This document shows positions 41,400 through 49,255 of a stretch of DNA of 55,296 nucleotides, piece by piece. The notes under the pieces are model-generated. The model made no database searches, was not told the DNA's origin, and saw nothing but the letters and a program-made list of their open reading frames with translations. The position numbers and the translations under genes were made by a program. Location: NCBI GenBank assembly GCA_964648275.1, contig CAZYOB010000004.1, positions 1 through 55,296 on the forward strand, read 5' to 3'. The DNA comes from CAIQPO01 sp964648275 (lineage in GTDB: Bacteria > Patescibacteriota > Microgenomatia > UBA1400 > MFAQ01). The stretch's first letter is position 1; the number at the start of each line of letters is the position of its first letter.

Positions 41400-42136
41400 G
41401 TCTTAATATACAAACACTTTATAAAGACGAGAATACATTGGTAATTAACAAGCCGGTGGGAGTAGTGGTGAACAGAGCTGAAACAGCCAGAGGAGAGACA
41501 ATCCAGGATTGGGTAGAAGGAAGAATGGCTGCTGAGCCAGAGAGGTGGAATAGTGAAGGTAAACTTTTTCAGCTGAGATCCGGGATCTGTCACCGTTTGG
41601 ATAAAGAGACAAGTGGTTGTCTGATGATCGCCAAAAATCAAGAAGCTTTGGTACATTACCTAGCCCAGTTCAAGGAAAGAAAAATAAAAAAAGTCTATAC
41701 GGCACTGGTACACGGAAGAGTGGAACCAGCTGAGGGAGAAGTGAGGCTACCTTTGAAGAGGAGTCTTTTTGACAGGGAGAAATGGCAGGTGCATTATGAG
41801 GGGAAGGGGGCTGTTACCGAATGGAAGGTCGAAAAAAGATATGTTTTGGCAGATACACCCCATTACAAAAACTCACTCACTTTGCTTAAGTTAAATTTGA
41901 AAACGGGAAGAACACATCAGATCAGAGTCCATTTATCGTTTTTGGGTTGGCCAATTTTTGCGGACGATAAATATTTGAATAAGGAGATCGCCAAAAATGA
42001 TCGCGGCTTTTTGAGTCATCATTTTTTACACGCCGGGTTTTTGGAATTTAGTGGTTTAGATGGAGGAAAGATCACTGTAGATGCTCCGCTACCCGAGGAC
42101 TGTATCAGGCTGCTGTCTGAGCTCGTGCTAGAATGA
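41396..42136 (+). CDS. RluA-family pseudouridine synthase
   Basis: Modifies uridines in rRNA or tRNA. Catalytic HRLDKETSG (about 64-72), LKTGRTHQIRVHL later. 246 aa without an N-terminal S4 domain. ATGA overlap with lspA. Confidence 0.92.
   Translation: MSLNIQTLYKDENTLVINKPVGVVVNRAETARGETIQDWVEGRMAAEPERWNSEGKLFQLRSGICHRLDKETSGCLMIAKNQEALVHYLAQFKERKIKKVYTALVHGRVEPAEGEVRLPLKRSLFDREKWQVHYEGKGAVTEWKVEKRYVLADTPHYKNSLTLLKLNLKTGRTHQIRVHLSFLGWPIFADDKYLNKEIAKNDRGFLSHHFLHAGFLEFSGLDGGKITVDAPLPEDCIRLLSELVLE
42129..42134 (+). promoter_or_regulatory. Extended -10 (TGC-TAGAAT), leaderless spacing
   Basis: TAGAAT, 6 nt, ATG at 42141. Same 18-nt start region as the HIT gene at 4764 but for one base. Confidence 0.6.
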
Positions 42137-42140
42137 TTTT

Positions 42141-43817
42141 ATGGAGGAAATCTTGGGCGGCCAACTGGCTGTTTTTGTATTGGCAGTAATTTGCGGAGTT
42201 TTGTTCAGATACATTGGATTGCCATCTTTGGTGGGACAGGTGGGAGCAGGTCTTTTGGTAGGAGCTTCTGGATTGTTGGGAAGTAGGGATGTGGAAGTAC
42301 TAAGAATGATGGGGGATTTGGGAATTACCCTGCTTTTATTCCTGGTGGGTTTGGAGATGAACTGGAAAGAGCTGCACAAGGTTGGAAAAAATGCGGTATT
42401 AATCTTTTTAGGACAGACTGTTTTGACAATATTACTTTTTGTGGGATTAAGTCTTGCTGGGTTAAGGCTCGATGTTCTCAGGGCAATATTATTGGCGATA
42501 GCTCTGACCTTCAGCAGCACAATCGTAGTAGTTAAGATGCTGTCAGAAAAGAAGAATCTGAATAGCTTCTCCGGGAAACTAAGTTTGGCGATCTTGTTAC
42601 TTCAGGACATGTTGGCAATCTTCCTTCTAGCCGTTCTACCGAGCTTTAGTGAAGGGATTCACATGAGTGTACTCTGGTGGCTAGGGATCAAATTGATCGC
42701 CTTGTTTGTAGTTGTGAATATCATAGGACATGCGGTCATTGCTAAACTACTAAAAGAAGTGATTAAGAACGGGGATGATTTGATCCTGTTCAGTTTAGCT
42801 TGGTTTTTCGTGGTAGTGCTTATGGCCGAAAAAGTGTTTGGAGTTTCGGCAGAAGTAGCCAGCTTCCTTGCCGGTTTAAGTCTTTCAACTACTTGGGGAC
42901 ATTTCCAGATAATAAATAAGGTGAAGACACTAAGAGATGTCTTCTTGACCTTATTCTTTGTAGTCTTGGGAATGCAAGTAGGTATCGGAAAAGTTAATTG
43001 GCCAATGGTGCTGCTGTTGACCATGGCGGTTATCTTCGGTAAATTCTTAATCACATATTTATGGTCAGGAATTCTGGGGATAGGGAGTAGGGCAGCTTTT
43101 TTACTGGCCATAAATCTGACCCAAATATCCGAGTTCAGTTTGGTGATAATGGGTTTGGGTATAACCTCCGGTTTGTGGAGCGATGAGGTAGCAAGGACAG
43201 TAATGGTGACCGGACTTTTGACGATGACCATCTCAACTATATTAATCGGGGAATCTGAAAAAATATATTCTGCGGCAAAACGAAAATTTAAGTTAGGATT
43301 TAATTTTGGCAGGGGAGGGGATTACAAAGTTTCCGATATTAAGAATCATATAGTATTGTTGGGTTGCGACAGAACCGGTAAAAGTGTGGTGAATTTTCTA
43401 GAAAAGAACGGTGTGCCATTTTTGGTAGTAGATTTTAATCCGGATGTGGTACAAAAAATTAAAGAAAGGGGTGGTGAAGTTATTTATGCCGATGCAACTG
43501 ATCCTGACCTGATTGATATTGCGAATATGAAGGAGGCAAAATTGATCATTTCAACGATTAAGGATAAAAATGATAGTTTAGCTTTATTGTCAGAACTTTC
43601 AAGAAAAAATATTGGTGTCCCGGTGATCGTGGATGCCGAGACGGCATTGGAGGCGAAAGAACTTTACGCAGCCGGTGCTGCTTATGTCCTTTTGCCGCAT
43701 TTTGTTTCTGGATGGCACATGAGTCAGTTGGTCAAGAAGAGTATTAAGGACAGTGAAGTGTTTGACAAATTTAGAAAAAAACAAAACACTGCGCTGAAGA
43801 CGATATATGAAGGATAG
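42141..43817 (+). CDS. CPA2-family cation/proton antiporter with TrkA-N domain (KefB/C type)
   Basis: 558 aa: about twelve helices from residue 10 to 375 (Na/H exchanger domain, LVGLEMNW, AEVASFLAGLSLS) and a C-terminal Rossmann TrkA-N domain beginning HIVLLGCDRTGKSVV with the nucleotide-binding Gly. K+ or Na+ against H+ exchange gated by nucleotide is the family role. Overlaps the next gene by 11 nt. Confidence 0.92.
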   Translation: MEEILGGQLAVFVLAVICGVLFRYIGLPSLVGQVGAGLLVGASGLLGSRDVEVLRMMGDLGITLLLFLVGLEMNWKELHKVGKNAVLIFLGQTVLTILLFVGLSLAGLRLDVLRAILLAIALTFSSTIVVVKMLSEKKNLNSFSGKLSLAILLLQDMLAIFLLAVLPSFSEGIHMSVLWWLGIKLIALFVVVNIIGHAVIAKLLKEVIKNGDDLILFSLAWFFVVVLMAEKVFGVSAEVASFLAGLSLSTTWGHFQIINKVKTLRDVFLTLFFVVLGMQVGIGKVNWPMVLLLTMAVIFGKFLITYLWSGILGIGSRAAFLLAINLTQISEFSLVIMGLGITSGLWSDEVARTVMVTGLLTMTISTILIGESEKIYSAAKRKFKLGFNFGRGGDYKVSDIKNHIVLLGCDRTGKSVVNFLEKNGVPFLVVDFNPDVVQKIKERGGEVIYADATDPDLIDIANMKEAKLIISTIKDKNDSLALLSELSRKNIGVPVIVDAETALEAKELYAAGAAYVLLPHFVSGWHMSQLVKKSIKDSEVFDKFRKKQNTALKTIYEG

Positions 43818-44685
43818 TAAGGTCAGGACATTTGTTAACATTTTCGGAGTATTGTTTTTGGTGGTGATAATAGCATCACTGGCTTTAACTCTGTTAAGAA
43901 AAGGTATTTGGAATGAGGAGATGGGTCTTAATCTTTTAGTAATTGGTGACGATTCGGCTGGTGTATTAGTTTTAAGGCCGAAAGAAGGGTTGGGGAGTTG
44001 GGTCAGTTTACCGAATGAGTTGAAAATAAAAATATCAGGCAGTCAGGCTAACTATCCCATTAATTCGGTTTGGAAGTTTGGTCTGGGGGAAAAAAGAGCC
44101 TACGAGATCAGTGAAAGAAGTATTGGTGAGGCAATGGGTGTTATCCTTCCTCGGATGATCAAGGTAGGCGGAGAAGCCAGTGTGGAGACTGTCTTGGGTA
44201 ATATGTTGTCAATTCCGGTAAAGACTGACCTGAGTCTTTTGGATAGGTTGGCTATGAGAAAATACTTGTCTGCGATAGTGACATCCAAAAGGCTGCTGGA
44301 GTTGACCATACCCGGGCAGGTCTATGAGGAAGTCGAAGAGCCTGACGGAAAAATATTCCTGGAATTTTCTCAGGTGATGACTGCCTGGTCCAAGGACAAA
44401 TTTCTTTTTGATGCTGTTCTGGCAGAAAGTGTCGAGCTAATCGTTAACAACCTGTCAGGTCTGGGCGGTGCGGGTTTGATCATGTCCAGACAAGCCGAAA
44501 CCGCCGGGATGCGAGTGGTGGAGGTGAAGAATGACATAGAAGATGTAGTTTCAGGGACGGGATGCGTGTTTGAGTCTTCGGATTCCAGTCCAAGGTCGAG
44601 TGAGTTACTGGAAAATCATTTCGGATGCAAAGAGATTGAAAGAGAAGGGGAGGAAGGGGGAGAGTTGAAGCTTTGGTTGCTTTAG
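43807..44685 (+). CDS. LytR C-terminal domain protein, LCP-like
   Basis: 292 aa. N-terminal signal anchor (10-32), a middle region (GLNLLVIGDDSAGVLVLRP, VSLPNELKI) similar in plan to LytR-CpsA-Psr domains, then a C-terminal LytR_C-like unit (VELIVNNLSGLGGAGLIMSRQAE). LCP proteins attach polymers to peptidoglycan; the arginines needed for catalysis were not identified, so the catalytic status is uncertain. Confidence 0.7.
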   Translation: MKDSKVRTFVNIFGVLFLVVIIASLALTLLRKGIWNEEMGLNLLVIGDDSAGVLVLRPKEGLGSWVSLPNELKIKISGSQANYPINSVWKFGLGEKRAYEISERSIGEAMGVILPRMIKVGGEASVETVLGNMLSIPVKTDLSLLDRLAMRKYLSAIVTSKRLLELTIPGQVYEEVEEPDGKIFLEFSQVMTAWSKDKFLFDAVLAESVELIVNNLSGLGGAGLIMSRQAETAGMRVVEVKNDIEDVVSGTGCVFESSDSSPRSSELLENHFGCKEIEREGEEGGELKLWLL

Positions 44686-44687
44686 AC

Positions 44688-45398
44688 TTATTCTTCACTT
44701 CCCATTTCCGGATCATAAATCTCCAGTGGTGGGGTTTCGGAAGATTCTCCAGCAGAAAGATTCGGAAGCATCTCAGAGTCATCAAGGGGGAAGGACTGAA
44801 GGCCTTTAAGTTTTTTAGAGGTGTGCGTTTCCTGGATGAATACAAAAGGAGTTTTTGGATTGATCGACTTCATGAACCCGCGATATTTGTATCCCCCTCT
44901 GATAAGTTGAAGTAGGCGGTGGGAAATATTATCAGGGAGATATCCGATAAATTGATTGTGGACACTGGAGATCTTTACCTTATGTTTGTTGGGAGTAATT
45001 TCAATTGGCTCACCGATGTTAAGTGCTGATAATACGGTGGGTTCTCCAATGCTTACGAGAGGTATGACCTTTGACTTTCCGGGTTCCTCAACAAAGAATA
45101 TGTTTGTGATTTGAGGGTTGATCAGTCCATGCTCTTTGACGACTTTAAGCCGGGTAATGTTGTTCTTGGCGATCTGGTTCTTTGGATCCAGGACGAGAAC
45201 TTTTTTGAATGAGGCAGCTGCTTTGGTCTGTTTACCGATCATGGAGTAGGCAATGCCTAATCGGTTAAGAGTTGGGGTGTCATCAGGAATGATTTCGAGA
45301 ATTTTTTCGTTGATTTCGACTGCTTCTTGCCATTTTTTGGCAACTGCGGCCTTGATAGCGTTCTGGGTAAGATTTTGTGCGTCGTCGCTATTGTTCAT
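44688..45398 (-). CDS. TPR-repeat protein
   Basis: 236 aa. Two TPR motifs (about residues 15-85): AVAKKWQEAVEINEKILEIIPDD and PTLNRLGIAYSMIGKQTKAAASFKKVLVLDP. The rest is a beta-rich domain (KVIPLVSIGEPTVLSALNIGEPIEI) without a recognised family, then an acidic tail. ATG at 45398; the longer TTG start at 45410 is not needed. Convergent with the LytR_C gene (2 nt between stops). Confidence 0.8.
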   Translation of the reverse strand: MNNSDDAQNLTQNAIKAAVAKKWQEAVEINEKILEIIPDDTPTLNRLGIAYSMIGKQTKAAASFKKVLVLDPKNQIAKNNITRLKVVKEHGLINPQITNIFFVEEPGKSKVIPLVSIGEPTVLSALNIGEPIEITPNKHKVKISSVHNQFIGYLPDNISHRLLQLIRGGYKYRGFMKSINPKTPFVFIQETHTSKKLKGLQSFPLDDSEMLPNLSAGESSETPPLEIYDPEMGSEE

Positions 45399-45481
45399 GC
45401 TGCAATGCAATATATAGAATTATGGTAGCTTAGTCAAGCGGTAGTATGCAATTGAGTAAAATGCCAACAGGTATGTGGTGG

Positions 45482-45487
45482 TAAAAT
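45482..45487 (+). promoter_or_regulatory. Extended -10 (TGG-TAAAAT), leaderless spacing
   Basis: TAAAAT, 6 nt, ATG of yebC at 45494. Confidence 0.55.
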
Positions 45488-45493
45488 GTTCAT

Positions 45494-46018
45494 ATGTCGG
45501 GACACTCTAAATGGTCAACTATCAGGCACCAAAAAGCGATTGATGATGCCAAGAAAGGTGCTTCTTTCACAAAAATTGCAAAAAAGATTCACGTAGCCGT
45601 TAAAAAAGGTGGTTCAGGTGACCCCAATGCCAATCCATATCTAAGGACTGCATTGGATGAGGCAAGGACGGTAAACATGCCGGGTGAAAATGTTAAGAGG
45701 GCGATCGATAAGGCTGTTGGAGCTGCTGGTGGTGAGGGAAGTGTAGAGATTGTTTATGAGGCTTACGGACATGGTGGTGTTGGAATATTAATTACTGCCG
45801 TTACCGATAATAGAAATAGGACCGCTGGAGAGATCAATGCGATTTTGAATCGTTACGAAGCTAAGCTTGGCGGACCGGGATCAGTTTCTTATATGAGAAA
45901 CTTAAATCCGCTTCCAACAATCAGTTTGTCCGAAGAGGATGAGAATAAGGTGGGTGCTTTGTTGTCTGCTTTAGAGGATAATGATGATGTAGTAGAAGTT
46001 TGGAGTAACCTCGTTTAA
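45494..46018 (+). CDS. yebC: YebC/PmpR-family protein, short form
   Basis: MSGHSKWSTIRHQKAIDDAKKG is the family start, followed by GGSGDPNANPYLRTALDEAR and the YGHGGVGILI strand. 174 aa against the usual 240-250: the third domain is largely deleted, the end (LEDNDDVVEVWSNL) remains. Family members act in polyproline translation or as regulators. Confidence 0.95.
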   Translation: MSGHSKWSTIRHQKAIDDAKKGASFTKIAKKIHVAVKKGGSGDPNANPYLRTALDEARTVNMPGENVKRAIDKAVGAAGGEGSVEIVYEAYGHGGVGILITAVTDNRNRTAGEINAILNRYEAKLGGPGSVSYMRNLNPLPTISLSEEDENKVGALLSALEDNDDVVEVWSNLV

Positions 46019-46023
46019 GAAAT

Positions 46024-46848
46024 ATGTCAAAAAGAGCAAAGTTCGTCCTAGTTGCCATTATCAGCGGACTATCGCTATGGTTAACGACTTTTGCTTCGGT
46101 GGACTTCAGGTTTGGACTGGTGATGGCGGTATCCGCGGTTGTTTATATCTTGTCAGTATGGGTGCTGTTCGACGACCTTAAGGGTATAGAATGGTTCACC
46201 TTAATGGTATTGCCGGTGTCCTTTTCCTTAGGTAGCGGGATTTTTGCTAATTTTCTGCCAGCCGCTATTCCAAGTATGTTCGGGAGGACTATTGGTTACG
46301 AATCGTCTCTGTTTTTGGCGAGTGTCCTGAAAGTAGTCTACTTCTTGTTCTATATGGTAGGTATTTACGGAATTTTACTGGTGGAGAATATCTTTTCAGT
46401 GGCATCGATACGGACTATCCAGCTTTTTAGAGCTGCCAGATCAGCCAACTTCGTGTTTTCCCTGGTGACATTACTGTTTTTCTACACCATGGCTTTGAGC
46501 TTAAAAGTTCCTTTCTGGTCAGTGATGGGACTTTCATTCGTTGCCTCCTTTATCATCTCTTACGTTAATTTTTGGAGTGTCGATCTTAAAAGTACTCAAT
46601 ACGAACAGGTTATCAGATATGCTGTGGGGGTTTCTTGGATAGTGGCTCTTGTTGGTGCCGTGCTCAGTTTTTGGCCGGTAAAGCCTTTTATGGGTGGTTT
46701 GATGATGACGAGCGCCATTTACGCACTGATGGGCGTGCTGGAACAGAGATTATCAAATAGGGTATACCTGGAGGGGTTGATGGAGTACCTGGTTTCGGTA
46801 GTGATAATTTTTATTATTGGATTCCTGACGACGTCGTGGCTGGGTTAG
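46024..46848 (+). CDS. Polytopic membrane protein (DUF5656-like)
   Basis: 274 aa with about eight hydrophobic helices and few charged residues between them. No catalytic motif or known family is certain, though length and pattern recall CPR-specific DUF5656 proteins. Six nt after yebC, probably co-transcribed. It is the last gene before the 1-kb non-coding region. Confidence 0.7.
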   Translation: MSKRAKFVLVAIISGLSLWLTTFASVDFRFGLVMAVSAVVYILSVWVLFDDLKGIEWFTLMVLPVSFSLGSGIFANFLPAAIPSMFGRTIGYESSLFLASVLKVVYFLFYMVGIYGILLVENIFSVASIRTIQLFRAARSANFVFSLVTLLFFYTMALSLKVPFWSVMGLSFVASFIISYVNFWSVDLKSTQYEQVIRYAVGVSWIVALVGAVLSFWPVKPFMGGLMMTSAIYALMGVLEQRLSNRVYLEGLMEYLVSVVIIFIIGFLTTSWLG

Positions 46849-47831
46849 GCATAAATTCATAAATAATTTCGAGCGTAAAATATTTTTTTCTTGTTGGCCG
46901 GTGACAGGGGAGTAGTATCCTATAACAAGTAGCCTATAATAACATATCCTATAACACTGTTTTCACTAAACAGGGGAGTTTTCACGATTCTTTAGCATTT
47001 TTTGTGGATAACTGCTAAGAAAAGGCGAATGATATCGATTGATATAGTAAATTGAACTCATTAGTCCGAGCGAGAAGAGTAGGCTTCGATCGCCGATTAA
47101 TGAATTAATTAATTATTTTATCCAGTTACTTAGTTGAGGATACTGTTGAAGATAAAGCAGTGATACTTCTACACTACCCCGCTTTTACTTCTACCCGACC
47201 CGGAGAAGAATGATATTAATAGTGTCGTGTAATGTAACTTTCACGACGTTAGTTAAAATCATAAGCATGGACGTAGTGCATTTAGCTTCCCATTCATTTA
47301 TGTATATAATCCCGAATACTTGTTGGCACTGCCTCCCACTCACCTGTTAATGCGTTATTTATTCCGTTTTCTAACGGTCAGGCTCATTTTTCGGTTTTCC
47401 ATAGATTAACCCGAAAATTCGTGCCTATATCCCGTGATTAAGTACCCGCAAAAGTTTCCAGGAGCCGTTCTAGGGGCATTCTACGGTCTCGTTATTTGAG
47501 GCTAAACAGGGGTTTTTAAGCACGGATACTATGAGCAGGTACTTTGATCCTTTAGGCACGGATGAAGTAACTAGATGACTTAAGGTGAACAATTATTTGA
47601 TTTTTGGATAATTCCCTCCGATGTTTATTGAAAAATATTATTTAATATTCTTTTAGAAAAATATCAATCGTTAAAAGTTATTTACAAAACAAATTTTTCT
47701 GTTGCCGATTTATATTAACAATTTATCGACAATCTCAGATGACGGTTCTGAAAACGGTCTTTATAATATAGGATAAATGCCGTTTTTGAAACCTTACCTC
47801 CCTCCCCTGTCCGATTCCAGGTCATTAAAAA
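46849..47831. other. Non-coding region of about 1 kb with repeats; candidate replication-related or ncRNA locus
   Basis: No open frame worth calling on either strand. It holds three direct CCTATAA(C/T)A repeats (46919-46927, 46933-46941, 46948-46956), one perfect DnaA-box sequence TGTGGATAA (47003-47011), a near match TTATCGACA (47723-47731), a direct repeat CTAAACAGGGG (46966-46976 and 47502-47512), GACAGGGGAG near the left end (46903-46912) with its inverted copy CTCCCCTGTC near the right (47802-47811), TAATAGTGTCGTGTAAT at about 47217, and an AT-rich block at about 47584-47735. Nothing identifies a tmRNA, RNase P RNA or rRNA by eye. Confidence 0.6.
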
Positions 47832-47854
47832 ACCCACCGTACTTGACGGTGGGT
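47826..47854 (-). terminator. Intrinsic terminator of the 47866-48180 gene
   Basis: ACCCACCGT / ACGGTGGGT 9-bp stem with T6 on the minus strand side. Confidence 0.92.
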
Positions 47855-47865
47855 ATAGATTAAAA

Positions 47866-48180
47866 CTAAAGAAGATCGAGGGGGTCGTTATCGTCTTGCC
47901 AGGGATCCCAATCTTCAGGCAAGGCATCGATTTGGGCCTGGATAGCCTTTGCTTCTTCGCTGACCTCGAATTCATCGAGGTGGTTTCCAGTGACTTCAAA
48001 ATAAACGTTGCCTTTACAGGTGAGAATATGACCTGAGGCAGTTAGGGCGGCAAAGCCGTCTTTATTCCAGATGTAGGTAGTGATGTCTTCCTTGTTCTCG
48101 TGAATAATGACTTCATCGCCAACTTTCAGTGATGCGATCAAGTAGCCTAAACTATTGGGTAACGATCCTCCAAAGCACAT
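47866..48180 (-). CDS. Small acidic hypothetical protein
   Basis: 104 aa, beta-rich centre (KVGDEVIIHENKEDITTYIWNKDG), acidic C-terminus (DWDPWQDDNDPLDLL). AAAGGAGG upstream of the ATG and a strong promoter and terminator. No family known. It lies between the non-coding region and the recombinase, in opposite orientation to the latter. Confidence 0.7.
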   Translation of the reverse strand: MCFGGSLPNSLGYLIASLKVGDEVIIHENKEDITTYIWNKDGFAALTASGHILTCKGNVYFEVTGNHLDEFEVSEEAKAIQAQIDALPEDWDPWQDDNDPLDLL

Positions 48181-48213
48181 ATGCGCCTCCTTTTTGAACG
48201 TGCGGATGTGGAT

Positions 48214-48243
48214 ATTATATAGGGTGTTTGGTGGCTATGTCAA
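48214..48243 (-). promoter_or_regulatory. Consensus promoter of the 47866-48180 gene
   Basis: Minus strand TTGACA (48243-48238), 18 nt, TATAAT (48219-48214), leader of about 30 nt with AAAGGAGG. Confidence 0.75.
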
Positions 48244-48249
48244 GATTTC

Positions 48250-48272
48250 GGTAATAGTGTCGTGTAATCTAA
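48250..48272 (+). repeat. Direct repeat copy TAATAGTGTCGTGTAAT near xer start
   Basis: TAATAGTGTCGTGTAAT followed by one variable base and TAA occurs here and at about 47217, 1034 bp apart. It lies between the divergent promoter and the recombinase ATG. Confidence 0.6.
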
Positions 48273-48281
48273 TTTGCTAAG

Positions 48282-49253
48282 ATGGATGTGGGGATGCTCC
48301 CCCACCCTATGGCCAAAAAAACTGCAGACTTGACACTGAGAATTTTAATAAAAAGATACTTGAACTTTATTGAGATAGAGAAGAACTATAGTTCCTGGAC
48401 AATCGTTAAATACAGTCACTATCTGAAGGTCTTCCGTCAATGGTTTGAGAAACATTATGCCCAGGAATATATTGAGAAGTTGACGCCTGAGATGGTGCGC
48501 AGATACAGACTATTTTTGTCTAGATTTGCGGATGACAAGGGACATAAGTTATCTACATCCACTCAAAGTTACTACGTGATATCGCTAAGAGCTTTTTTAA
48601 AGTACTGTCGAAAAAAAAGAATTAAGACGCTGGCTCCAGATATGATCGACCTACCCAAGTCCGAGGACAAGCGAATCAAATTTATGGACAGAGAGCAAGT
48701 TGAGCGTTTGCTCATGGCTCCAGATGTAACTAAACTTTCCGGGATACGAGACAGAACCTTACTTGAGGTGCTATTCAGTACCGGTTTGCGTGTTTCTGAA
48801 TTGGCCAAGCTGGACGTTGATAGGATAGATTTGAAGACCCAAGAGTTTGGAGTTGTAGGAAAAGGCCGTAAAGCGAGAGTGGTCTTTCTTTCTAAAAGAG
48901 CCTGCTTTTGGTTAGATAGATACCTATCGGCAAGAACCGACATGTATCGACCGCTATGGGTGAGGATAATGAAAAACGATGAGTATGACCCGGCACTTTC
49001 GCAGGAAAAGCTGCGTCTTAGCGTAAGAACGATACAGCGTATTGTGGAGAAATACAGACGGTTGGCCGGATTGCCGATAAGGATCAGCCCTCATGTATTG
49101 AGACATTCTTTTGCTACCACCCTACTTCAAAATGGTGCCGATTTAAGGAGTGTACAGGAGATGTTGGGACACAAAAATGTCTCGACCACACAAATATATA
49201 CCCATGTGACCAATCCCCACTTGAAAGAAATCCACGGAAAGTTTTTGAAGTAA
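48282..49253 (+). CDS. Tyrosine recombinase XerC/XerD family
   Basis: Site-specific recombinase. The N-terminal SAM-like DNA-binding domain covers about 20-110, and the catalytic domain has the full set Arg170 (STGLRVSEL), Lys194 (GKGRK), His271 and Arg274 (HVLRHSFAT), His297 (LGHKN) and Tyr306. At 323 aa it is the size of XerC/XerD. It could be the chromosome dimer resolvase with a dif site in the neighbouring non-coding DNA, or an element integrase. Start is uncertain; ATG 48282 or the ATG at 48312 (MAKKTADL). Confidence 0.92.
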   Translation: MDVGMLPHPMAKKTADLTLRILIKRYLNFIEIEKNYSSWTIVKYSHYLKVFRQWFEKHYAQEYIEKLTPEMVRRYRLFLSRFADDKGHKLSTSTQSYYVISLRAFLKYCRKKRIKTLAPDMIDLPKSEDKRIKFMDREQVERLLMAPDVTKLSGIRDRTLLEVLFSTGLRVSELAKLDVDRIDLKTQEFGVVGKGRKARVVFLSKRACFWLDRYLSARTDMYRPLWVRIMKNDEYDPALSQEKLRLSVRTIQRIVEKYRRLAGLPIRISPHVLRHSFATTLLQNGADLRSVQEMLGHKNVSTTQIYTHVTNPHLKEIHGKFLK

Positions 49254-49255
49254 AC

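Noticed and set aside
46849..47831. tmRNA, RNase P RNA or other known structured RNA in the non-coding block
   Set aside because: None of the diagnostic sequences (for example tmRNA ends with GGTTCGA arm, RNase P GAGGAAAGTCC) is present by eye.
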